NCBI GenBank assembly: GCA_964017145.1
Contig: OZ024851.1
Location: 620,001-684,000 of the forward strand
Direction: 5' to 3'
From: Agrocybe praecox
Taxonomy: Eukaryota; Basidiomycota; Agaricomycetes; Agaricales; Agrocybaceae
DNA length: 64,000 nucleotides
Shown: piece by piece, positions 1 through 10,705 of the stretch
Layout of the letters: every line of letters starts with the position of its first letter
Position numbering within the stretch: the stretch's first letter is position 1
The notes under the pieces: model-generated
The model's database searches: none
What the model was told of the DNA's origin: nothing
What the model saw: only the letters and a program-made list of their open reading frames with translations
Translations under genes and position numbers: made by a program

Positions 1-1575
1 GACACAGTCTTGCCATCAGCAACAATTTCAACAGGGTACACGCTACCATCTTCTAGGATCAAGAAGAAATTCTTGTCGTCCACAAATACAGACCGGGAGC
101 CTTCAAGAATCAAGTGTCGTGTTGGATCCGCAGGCAAAAAAGTTAGATCACTAATTCTTGGGGGCCATCCATTGAGAGGCAGAGCAACCCTTCGCGAGGA
201 TTGATCGACGTATATGAGGGCGTTGCTTGTCACGACAACGACTCCTCCAAGAGCAGTGGATGTGGGAAGAATATAGAGGCAGTCGTACGGTAATCCTTCG
301 ACAAAGGTGATGATGGGGTATTGTTGAGCAGCGATGTTAAGCGTGAATACAATAAGTTTGACGGTATCTTTATGCTCCTTTAGGCGCCTGTAAAATAAAT
401 ACACATTAGTTCTGCGGCCATTTTATGAGGGAAGCCACTTACCCTGTCCATGTTTGCTGGGTTTGAAAAAGAACGGCAATAGTGGGGTTATTGAAACCAG
501 GTAGAAAAGCAAAGTCTATGACGTTGCGAAGGTTGGGATCAACTTGAGCTGGAAGGTCAAGGATGAAGCTCGGAGAGTAAGGAATGTCTCTGGGCAAGAA
601 AAGGACCATAATTCAGTAGAAAATCATTAAATATATGGGTATACACACTTTATTAGAGCAGGATCCTGATCTACAACTTCCAAATCTGCTTGTGTTTGAT
701 GGAAAGGTAATATAGCAAATGCATGTTTAGGAAGAGATAAGGCAGCACATCGAGACAAAGAATCAACCCTGAGCTCTGCACGAAACAATGGCGAATCTAG
801 TGCAAGCTGACATTTTCGTGAGCGCGCGTGCAAAAATGACACACTGCACTCACCAATTGAGGCGCTCTCTCGTATGTGTGTATCGATACAGTCACCAGGT
901 CGTGAACAGCTTCCGACCATTCCAAAAGAGCAATCTGTAGAATGTTTGTTTTCAGAAATCATTGCTGATATTCTCCCTTACGCACCTTGGCATCTTTGAA
1001 AGAGACCAGCAGTCTGTCCAAGTTATCTTGCGCAGACGTGACGATCCTGACGCCTTCCATCCCGGTAACGATTCCATGAACACGATGTTCTCTCACAAGA
1101 TAAAAACGAGTAACTGTTGGGGTATGAACTGGTCCTTTTTGAGGCACAGACTGGAGAATAAAAAGCAGAATCAGCAAAGCTTACTCCCACAGATTCTCGC
1201 ACAGAGAAGAAATATATTCATAAGAAATACATCAAGTTTATAAATCACCTTGGCTATGTTGATGTACCCATCTCCTCCCGTATCCATTTCAGCTTCACCT
1301 TCCACCGCCTCAGTTCCTCTTCTAACCTTCCCCCGTTTCTCTCGCTCATCCTCTACTTGGTGTTGTATAGGCGCAGCTTCTTCGCGCACTTCGAATATGC
1401 GAAGAATGTTGGATCGTGCGACCACCAAGTTGCACAGAACGCGAGAAACGAATTCGTGACGCGTTGAGACATTCGGCGTCGAAATGACAGAGTTCCGAGT
1501 GGAGGGTGTTAACTTGAGACTTGTGACATATTCTACACCGCTGGCGGGTAGAATTTCCTGTCGCAGAGCATGCAT
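1..1575 (-). CDS. CFT1: Cft1/CPSF1-like cleavage and polyadenylation factor subunit, N-terminal part (partial at window edge)
   Basis: The largest subunit of the mRNA cleavage/polyadenylation specificity factor is a nuclear multi-beta-propeller scaffold. Six exons are readable: 1249-1575, 986-1150, 854-934, 649-806, 443-589 and 1-387, giving about 421 residues before the window ends. All junctions keep frame and have GT-AG signals. The start MHALRQEILPASGVEY fits the family's N-terminus. Diagnostic blocks are 'LVREHRVHGIVTGMEG', 'ALLEWSEAVHDLVTVS', 'AILPFHQTQAD' and 'LRNVIDFAFLPGFNNPT', all typical of the first propeller of Cft1/CPSF160. The protein should be about 1400 aa, so most of the gene lies to the left. 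It is divergently arranged with the plus-strand gene starting at 2619. Identification is by recognised family motifs; exon ends are inferred. Confidence 0.88.
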
Positions 1576-2618
1576 CGTCCCTCCTGGCTGTAATTTAGCC
1601 TTTCACTTCAGCACCTAAATATTAGAAGCCAAGCCAGGCGCTCACTGAACTGGTGCAATTGTGGCTTATTTACATAATATGTTCAACCTCGGTCTGATAT
1701 AGACATAACCTGAAAACTTACGTAAGTAAATATCAAGCGCGTGCAGGATCGTTCTCATGCACTTGTACTGAAGTAACTGAACTGCTTGTGAACTGCTTTC
1801 ATGAACTGCTTAATTGTGTTTTTCTTCTTCTTTCAAATCCAAGGAATATGCGTCACCGACGCAGGTGTGATGTCAATGTAATTCATGCGCAAATGGCGAT
1901 AATATATTGCATACTCTGAAGGATAAAGTCCGATACTGTTTTCGAGGTTGGAGACCAACCTCACTGGCTATCAATCGATCTTCATTTGGCGCCCATTTTT
2001 GATAATGAGATAAAGTCGAGGACTCGGTAAAATCGGGATCAGCTGCCATCTCCAGTCTGCGGAGACTAAATCAGCACACATCTATGACACTTCACGGATC
2101 TCGCAGGAGCGCAAGCGGGAGAACAACACACAAAATGCCGCATGGATTTCCTTTTGGGATGTGTTTTCATAAAATTCAGCCCACGTTGCAGGGCTGTCCG
2201 AATTGCGCTGGAGGTCATGAAGAACATGTGTTCCGGACCAATGAAACAGGTCTTGACTCTAGAGGAGGACATGTATCAAAGGACGTGGAGGTTATTCTCT
2301 TCACATGTACGTTGCGGCTTTGTTGCTATCAATCGTTGCCAATAGTGATGTTCCTATGCAGCTTGACACAACTTTCAGAAGCTTTTGCTATTGGCACTGG
2401 TGGATCATATACCACCATTATATCAGGAACTTCGTATTCTATGCAATTCTCGATCTTTTTGTCCGCATGTGTTGCCTCAAGCTATACTCGTGTGAAAAGC
2501 GTGACCTTAAGGGCCACCTACTTAAATTACCCATACCATACAAAGGTCTCGCTACGATGTTGAGCGCTATTACACTGCCAATATGTTCTCTTCTCTCCTC
2601 CCGAATGTTTCGTCCAGC
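1576..2618. other. Intergenic region between divergent genes
   Basis: About 1 kb separates the CFT1 start from the start of the plus-strand gene at 2619 and presumably holds both promoters. Several overlapping open frames at 2066-2633 have no recognisable protein features and conflict with one another, so I call none of them. No repeat or RNA gene was seen. Confidence 0.5.
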
Positions 2619-5325
2619 ATGAAGTTCAACCAAAATGGGCCGTCTAAAGTACGTTCAAACATACCTATTCCTCCGATATTTAGTAACTAATATTCTTACT
2701 TGCACAGCCGTCGAGTCGTTTCTCCGTCCGGGTGTTTAAGGCTGGGAATTTGAATGCTATTCCATTTGCCTACCCAACAGGACCGGGTCCTAAGTCTGAG
2801 GCTGCTTACCGTCCTCCGCAAGCACCTCCTCAGGCAGCTCAGCGAGAACCATCCAATTCAAACTGGTATCCCGCTAGGTATGTCCATTTCTTTCGACACT
2901 CCGCCATCTTAGCAAATATACACATACCCACTTTTTCTTCCTTCCGGAATAGCTCTTATGGCTCTTATGATCAACGACCGCGAGGAACGGCAACATATTC
3001 CATTTATCCTAGCGGCATCAACGACACATATATTTATGAACAATCGACTTGCTCAAAATCCGACTTATTCTCTAATTCAGAATTAGACTCCGCCTTCTCT
3101 CCCGCCCTTTCCACGGACAGCACCCAAGCTCTGCAGAGTACACCCTTCGCCGAACGTCTATTAGACACTTCCCGAACTAACAGGCCAACAACACCAACAC
3201 CAAATGTGGGATATGTTCACCCCCCTGCTGCGCCGCAGACTGCACCCATGGCTAGAACAACGTCAAAAAATCCTCAGCTAAAGACAGAGTTGGTGGAAGA
3301 GCATCGCTCTAGAGTCCTTAGCTTACCTACTCGTTCTTCCACTCCTTTCCGCGTACCTACCGCCACTTCGATGGGTCCAGGAGCGCCAATGCGAATGTCT
3401 TCCAGCGGCCTACTGGAAGTACCAGACTACGAGGGAAGCACTTTGTCGGAAATTGAAGTTGAAAAGCGGGATAAAATCGCCAAAATCAATGCTGGGTTGA
3501 ACTCTGCCCTCACAGGCTTGTTTTATGCACCTCGCGCATCCAGTGAACCTTCGGCGAACCAACTCAACCGCGTAGCGTCTTCACAACCTCTGCACCCCAA
3601 TCTACACTTTCCGAGTCGCCCTCTGGACATCCCACACGCCCCTTTGCCTACTTCTCGCAGCACATATAATGACAGTCCTCCGAAGGTTGAACGCGTCCCC
3701 TCACAGCTGCCATCCGAGCATCCTTCAACGCTAGCCCAGGCGGGTCCATCCTCCTCTGTTCAGCAGCAACATCCTCCTCAGCAAATCTCAGATAGCTGGA
3801 GCCGCGATGCAACGGTGTCATCATCGCATAGAGCGTCGTCCAAAACTATCTCTGACATAACCGAAGGAGGAAACGTGCAAACTTCTCGTTCTGGCTACAC
3901 AACTTACACTTCTTCGCAAGATGGGATCGGGCTTCAAGATAGATCATTGCCGGCTGATTCCCTTCGTCAACAACGGCGATCATCCGTAGTAGGTACACGC
4001 CCCGAGGTTGCTGCCTTGCGACCCTCTTCCGAGGTCCGAAATGGAACTCCCCCACGTGCAGCATCCGATTCCAGTCACTCCACTCATTCAACTCAAAAGG
4101 ATTACAATTCTAGGGAACGTAGAGATGGGACTCGAGAGTCACCAGGTCGTACATCACCTCATGATCCCACCAGACCATCACACACGGAATTGGAAACCGG
4201 GAGAGACGTACGAACGTCAACTTATAGAGAATCTGAGCAAGCCCGTCCCATACCCCCTTCTCGGAGAAACTCATTTGCTCCAGAACCCCAGAGATCTCCT
4301 AAAGATAGTCGCGCGCAATATTCATCGGGGCCATTATCATCTTCTCCAATCCAAATGCGTCCTTTCGAGGAGGTTATTCCTGGACCCGCTTATCAGCAGC
4401 CTGGGGGTATACCGATCGCTGACAGCGACAAGTCTTATAACAGAGTTAGGACTCGATCCAATTCTTTCTCTACATCTCTTCGTCCTACCCTTCCTTTGCA
4501 GAATCCACTCTCTCAATCAATGCAGGCTTCTCCTTATGACAGAATTCCTCTTTATGAAGGCGAGGTAGCTTCTCGCCATGCGCGGATGGAGGCGCAGAAC
4601 GTCCATTATATTTCTTCTTCCATGAACCCCTACCAGCCAGCACCACCGACAATCGTGCAGTTATCCTCTTCTGCAATTGACCGGACAATATCTTCACGAC
4701 CCCTCACACAAGAACCGCTAAGCAACCCCCGCTCTCGGGGAGTGTATATGGATCAATACATGCAACAACAACAACAACAACAACAACACCCCCCACAATA
4801 TTCTCGAGCCGCGTCCTACGATGTTCCAGCCGTCAGTAAATATTACGATGCGCATGGGAACGTCCAGACATATATTTCGGCTGGCACCGCCCTCTCTGAT
4901 CCACATCCACAGAGACGATACTCTGACGGCGACCAAAATGTGTCGGTGAAACCCCAACTTGTTTCGCGCACCTCAGCGCCCGCCTTGCGAACAGTTCGCT
5001 GGAACGAAAATCTTATTTGCCCATCTCCTGTCATTTCCAGTCAACGTAGAAAAGGCTGGTTCAATCGCCGAGGGTACGTTTCTCTTATACGTACATTTAT
5101 TCCTTGTTGTTTATTTTTGCCGACTTTCTTTACAGTGACCAGCTGTGGACAAACGAAGGCGCATACCGATCGGCTCCTGCTGGCCAGGAGTACCCTCAAG
5201 ATCTTGATGATTACCCTGAGCCAGGGGAGGGCTGGATGAACGAAGAGGGTGTACGCATTGACTTGAGTCATCGACTGATTCCTAAACAACCCCTTCGATC
5301 TGCTCTCAAGCAGACTCGAGCTTAA
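2619..5325 (+). CDS. Conserved-looking disordered protein of unknown function (836 aa)
   Basis: I do not recognise this protein. The model has four exons, 2619-2648, 2708-2877, 2953-5073 and 5136-5325, and totals 836 aa with frame kept throughout. The 75-nt second intron is in frame and stop-free, so an unspliced reading is also open. The sequence is rich in Ser, Pro, Gln and Arg with no membrane segment or signal peptide. It has many SP/TP and RxxS-like sites and a run of eight glutamines (encoded near 4764-4787). More ordered segments are the N-terminus ('SVRVFKAGNLNAIPFAYP') and the acidic/aromatic C-terminus ('EPGEGWMNEEGVRIDL'). The pattern suggests a disordered cytoplasmic or nuclear scaffold or regulator, which is a guess. 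The first exon of 10 codons is the least certain part. Confidence 0.72.
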
Positions 5326-5515
5326 CATGATTAACTTGTATTATTTTCCATTTTTCAACGTGCCTTAGCATTACTCTATCCTTATCTACGTTCGTTCATG
5401 ACGACACGTCTAGTATTTATGCCACGATTCGCCATTATATTGTTATGTTCCAATAGGGTTTTTCCACTGCACTCTTGCTATTCAAAATGTGTAACATACA
5501 AAAGCTTCTATCTAT

Positions 5516-8500
5516 CTAATCTGACAGTTCAATGACTTCTCTTTCCCCTTCCTTAATGGTGTTCATAGTAAATCCACCCGAATCGCCTGAATTGGCGGGT
5601 CCAACTTTCCGCCGCCGCTTCGGCCTGGGTTCATCGCGCATTGAATACGACCAATCATAAACCACGCTCTCGTCGTCTTGACTGTCCGAGGCGTACATAT
5701 CATCGGAATCAACTGTTTTGGTTGCGGCTTTCGATGGTCCTGCCTTGCCCGTTTTCCCGGATGACTCCACCACACTACATTCAATGCCATCCGTCGAAAT
5801 ATCGTCGTCTGACTCTTCATTCAAATCACTATCCGATTCACCATCCTTCCCTTTGCCCTTTGCACTGCCCGTCGATCGTCGTTTTCTGGGGACAGATACC
5901 TTGCCCGCACCCTCGGACTTCTTAACTCTTTTCTTGACGTCCTTTTTCAGGAAGTAATACTCTAGTTTTACTGGAGGGTTTCCCACAATGTCTTCACGAG
6001 CCAGATGAAGGATCCTGTACGACATACCACCTGGAACAATGTAGACGGTACAAGTGTAACTTGTCTGGACGTATTCTTCTTTCAAGTAGTCTTTTGTAAG
6101 CAGATGTACCAATAGATGTTCGATATCCTGAAATACCAATCAGTAACAATCAGAGCAAAAAGCTTAAGGCACTCACAGGTTTAGTCAAATCAATTGGACC
6201 GCCTGCTATAGCTGCGAGATCAATGTTCTGGTTTTGCTTTTTCCGTCCAATAGAAACGTCAAAAGCACCCTTCTTAGCACCTCTAACTAAATCAGCCACC
6301 ATGCCTAACGTCACCCTCCCTCCAGCCCGCTTCACAGCGTTGACAACTTTTACGATCTGCCATGCTGCAAGAGTAACGTCCCTGCGCTCGAACGAATCAT
6401 CAGGTCTTTGGCAATTATCACAGTGACCACAAGGCTCCAAAGCCCCGGTTTCCTCCGTCGAAAAGGATGTGATTGATAGTTGAGAGGAATGTGAAAAGTA
6501 TCTATTGAAAAGCCGCGATCAGGACCGGATGGAATGAGATGAGAGAAAGAGTGAGAGTCGTGTAAAGATGGACGCAGCACTTACTCAGCAAAGGCCACCT
6601 TACGGCACCGTCGAATTTCTTCCGCAAATGACAACATTGCATGTACTATATCAAGAAAATGGAGGAGATCAGCTTCTTGACATATGCTATGACATCGGGC
6701 GAACACGATGCATATGCAACCCACGTTTTCGTTGACCTTCCTTTTCCGACGCTACTACACCGCCTATAGAAGACGCGTCTTGAGGACGGTAGTATAAGAC
6801 ACAGTCCGAATCTTTTCCATCACGTCCAGCACGACCGGATTCTTGATAAAAGCCTTCTAGTGATTTCTATAATGACCAGGAATTAGTACGGCATGAGGGA
6901 ACCTCAAGTTCACAGAGGTCACTGACAGAGATCTACAAAGCGATATTTAACCGCGGAACGATCATTGGAAGCAAAGCCGCAACTGCCAACGTACGGAGTG
7001 ATGGAGTACAAAACGGACATCTCCTTTATCAATACCAAGGCCAAAAGCTGACAGCCATACGTGAGATCTGGTGGAACTGGACTAAAAGAGGTTTGTCTCG
7101 CGCTTACCTATCGTTGCACAGACCACTTTGATTTTCCCCTGTCTCCAGTCCAAGTGTAGTTGGATCTTCTCAGCATCTGGAACTTTGGCATTGTAGACAC
7201 CCGTTTTTATCTTTCCATTGCTGATTTCCCTAAGTTTCTCAGCGACCGCGATTGTATCCTAGGGAAAATTTAGATAAACTTGACACGAGCAAAGAACAGA
7301 AGACATACCTTCACAGTGAAGCAATAGATGATTCCAGTGTCATTTGGGTGATACTCCAAGATGTAGTTCTTCATGTCTTCTAGGAGACCTATAGAGCTAT
7401 TCGCTTTCGGCACAACACGATAGTGGAGATTCTTCCGATACAAAGGTGAAGAGAAGTAAACTGTGCCCATGGCGCTGGCATCTGCAATATGCCTTCAACA
7501 GGACGCCACAAATGTGTATAAAAAGGTGCGCACTATTGCCATCGACCGGGTCGCTCAAGCCTAAGATCTTTATAAGATCCTTCAGAACTTCTGGTCCGCA
7601 TGTGGCAGAGAGTGCCATAATGGGCACACGAGGAAATATTTTTCGGAGGATATGTAGCTCTTTGTAATCTGGACTGGAAGATAGTCAGATTCAGTCTAGA
7701 GGCCAATTCCACGACTTACCGAAAATCGTGGCCAAGTTGCGACACACAGTGCGCTTCATCGATGACGACTCTAGCCAGCTTTCCTGCCTCGTCCATCCGT
7801 TGAAGGAGAGAACGAAAATATTTGTCCTTGCTCATCTTTTCGGGCTAAAGAAAAGACAGATAGTGTCAAGCTATTCAAAGCGATCACATAAAGAAATACA
7901 CACCGTAACGTAGAATAGTTTAATTTCATCCTGCGCCTTGAGTTTTTGGTCCGCCATCTTCCTCAGCTTGTCCAAGAGCATGTTCTTTTCCTGTTTTGGA
8001 GTGCCGGAAGTAATCATGGCGGCCTCGACTGTAGCATAGTTAAATACTTACTCAACGGGGATAATATTACAGCGACTTGCCGTTGGCTTCCTTAAGATGC
8101 AAGATTTGGTCTGTCATAAGCGAGATTAGAGGGGAGATAACCAGGGTACACCCGGCTGTGAGCAAGGCAGGTAGTTGGTAGGTCAAAGATTTTCCTCCGC
8201 CAGTGGGCATGATACAGACAATGTCGCGGCCATCCATGTTAGCGTTACAAGCTCTGACGTACCCGTCAGGCTTTCAGAAGAGACAGAGACAAGGAGCGTA
8301 CCCTTTTTGACAAAGCCTGAACTCGTCGATGTTGAATACTGCTTTCATTCGGGCTTTCAAGCCATCCGACCAGTCGAACAGTTCAGTCGAGTAATTGATT
8401 CCACCTTGCGCTTTCGCTTTACCTTTGCTCGAGGACCTTGACTGTTCTAGTTGTTGCTCTAGTTTATTCTTCTCCTCCACAAAAACGGCCATACGATTCT

Positions 8501-8799
8501 TGATCATCGCAATGTCTTGTTGACATGAGCGCACCTCGGAGTCAAGCTCTGCGATTCGTGCACGAATTTGCGCATTCTCTCTGCCATAGAGTTCACCGTT
8601 CGCGTTTTCAGATCGTTTGCTTGAAGAAGCACCATTTTTTGAAGACTCATGAATCTGTCTGGTATATTCGAGCACTGCATCAAGCTTTTTATTCATTTCC
8701 GACAATTATTAGTAGTGCACGAAGCATGGAATTACTGAACTCGCGACGCACATCATCCGACGCGACATGGTCTTCATCTTCGTACGAGTAACGCGTCAT
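5516..8799 (-). CDS. RECQ1-type ATP-dependent DNA helicase (840 aa)
   Basis: This is a 3'-5' DNA helicase acting in replication and repair. Fourteen exons: 8736-8799, 8302-8674, 8081-8253, 7904-8028, 7720-7844, 7534-7673, 7309-7481, 7108-7258, 6995-7047, 6927-6932, 6725-6866, 6585-6645, 6177-6501 and 5516-6127; the sum is 2523 nt and keeps frame. Order of parts: an N-terminal coiled coil as in human RECQ1, Walker A 'MPTGGGKS' (about residue 165), motif II '[18 protein letters not shown]', motif III 'SATC', motif VI '[11 protein letters not shown]', the zinc-binding 'CGHCDNC' and a winged-helix RQC region. The C-terminal tail is long, acidic and basic by turns ('KRRRKV'), probably nuclear-targeting. 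No HRDC domain is seen, which fits RECQ1 rather than Sgs1/BLM. One intron (8029-8080) is GC-AG, and exon 10 is only 6 nt. Confidence 0.9.
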
Positions 8800-9050
8800 T
8801 TTGTGTTTTGTGGCTTTTGACGAATATCCAAGATCCTGGAATGCGTCGGAAAATGTTAATTAGTTGTGCATAGAAGCTTGGGTTAAGAAAGCAACTTCGC
8901 GTGCCAAGTCGATTTCCCGTGGCCTTTGTTTGTCAAACACAAAACATCCAAACAAACGATGCGCACAAATTTCAAATCAATGACAAATGACATTGAATCA
9001 TAAGTGTATAAGTACTATAATCTTCTTTTTTCGTTATCATCGAAGCGAAC
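8800..9050. promoter_or_regulatory. Bidirectional promoter region
   Basis: A 251-bp spacer separates the divergent starts of the RECQ1-type helicase and GPN2, so it must contain both core promoters. It is AT-rich near 8990-9040. No defined factor site could be assigned by eye. Confidence 0.45.
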
Positions 9051-10284
9051 ATGCCATTTGGAGAGGTTGTCTGCGGCTCACCCGGAAGCGGAAAATCGAC
9101 TTACTGCTTCGGTAAATACCAACTCTTCACTGCGCTCAAGCGGCCGATATCCATCGTGAACCTCGATCCTGCCAATGAAACACTGCCATATCCCTGTGCA
9201 ATAGATATTTCGTCTCTTATTACTCTACAAGATGTGATGGACAAGCATGGTCTGGGACCGAATGGTGGCATGCTGTACTGCATGGAATATCTGGAAGCAA
9301 ACTTTGACTGGCTGGAAGACCGCTTGAAGGGACTCGGAGACGATGCATATGTCCTGTTTGATTTACCAGGCCAAGTAGAGTTGAGTACGAATCATGAAAG
9401 CGTGAAAAACATTGTCGAGAAGCTGACAAAGAACTCATTTCGGGTGCGTCTTTTTCCTGCTAGCTAGGGTTTCCTCCCAAACCAACGTAAATTGAGCCAG
9501 TTGGCCGCTGTGCATCTATGCGATGCACATTACATTACGGATGCGTCAAAATACGTATCTGTTCTCCTCCTCTCGCTTCGAGCAATGCTACAACTGGAAT
9601 TACCGCACATAAATGTACTTTCCAAGATTGATCTTCTTTCGCAATACGGGGATTTGGGTTCGCAATCCTTCATTGCCTTTTGAGATAATTACTAAAATCT
9701 CTTTGACAGATTTCAACCTCGATTTCTACACAGAAGTTCAAGATCTGTCATATCTCGAAAGCACTCTTTCGAACTCTCTTCCTCCTCGGTTTGCAGCCTT
9801 GAACATGGCAATGATTTCGCTGATAGAAGATTTTGGTTTGGTAGGATTTGAAACATTGGCAGTCGAGGTACTCGTATTCGTTTTCTTCTTATTGGCCCAG
9901 CTTATACTTCATTATTAGGATAAAAATGCCATGCTTAATTTAACTAGAGTTATTGACAGAGCAACTGGTTATGTGTTTGTGCCTCCTGCCGACTCAGAGC
10001 AACCTCCGGGAACGATTATTGAGGAGAATGCAGGACCCTCAGCTCGTCCGAATATTTATGGGCTCCTTTCAAGCGCTATTGGCCCGATGAAAACGCCAGG
10101 TAGCGACATTCGTGACGTTCAAGAGCGGTGGATTGATGCTAAAGAGGAATACGATGCTTTTGAAAAAAGAGAATGGAGGAAGGAGGGTGAGATGGTGCGA
10201 GATATGGCTGCTAGAGCCGGGAAAATTAGAGAAAGAAAGGGACCCACAGCGAGTGTTGCGGACAACTCGATGGAAGTTTCGTAG
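9051..10284 (+). CDS. GPN2: GPN-loop GTPase 2 (357 aa)
   Basis: GPN-loop GTPases are essential dimeric GTPases needed for assembly and nuclear import of RNA polymerases. Four exons: 9051-9443, 9501-9657, 9710-9867 and 9919-10284. The P-loop 'GSPGSGKST' is at residues 9-17, the family-defining GPN tripeptide at 69-71 within 'HGLGPNGGM', the Walker B 'FDLPGQVEL' near 103-111, and the base-recognition 'LSKID' is in exon 2. '[13 protein letters not shown]' and '[15 protein letters not shown]' are close to GPN2 rather than GPN1 or GPN3. The C-terminus is charged and lacks a membrane anchor. Length fits the family. The 3' end converges on SEC31. Confidence 0.93.
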
Positions 10285-10705
10285 TCACGATGGGATTGCA
10301 TCTGAAATTGCCATTGTTTTTAACTATTGCAAAATATATATTCATATCGCTTTGGGGCTACTGGGTTCTTAAATTTATTCATGTAGCGTCCTGTCTAGAG
10401 GTCAATACCAGGAAATTTTTGAATCTAGTCGTCAATATTACTGATCCACAATCCCGCACTTTAGCTCGAACCCTCATAGCAGATAGTTCAGTATGAGATT
10501 ACGATGTCAAGGTACCTCTAGAATTCCCGAAGTGATGTCATAGAAAAGTGCAACTCAAAAATCCAAAAGCGGAAATTATTTCCATATTTGGCGAGGCTGA
10601 ATGTGTTCCCATTCCAAAGAACTGATTGTATAAATAATCCTACAAATATCTAGAGACAAGAACATGCAAGAACATCGGCGGTGGATGTATTGAATTTTTG
10701 ATCGA
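10285..10705. other. Convergent 3' intergenic spacer
   Basis: A 421-bp spacer between the convergent stops of GPN2 and SEC31, expected to hold both 3' UTRs and poly(A) signals. I see no gene or repeat in it. Confidence 0.5.

Noticed and set aside
2084..2622. Overlapping open frames upstream of the 836-aa gene
   Set aside because: They conflict with one another, show no recognisable domain and have unlikely composition; treated as promoter region.
4764..4787. Run of glutamine codons in the 836-aa gene
   Set aside because: Poly-Gln runs are common in disordered fungal proteins; nothing further supports special interest.
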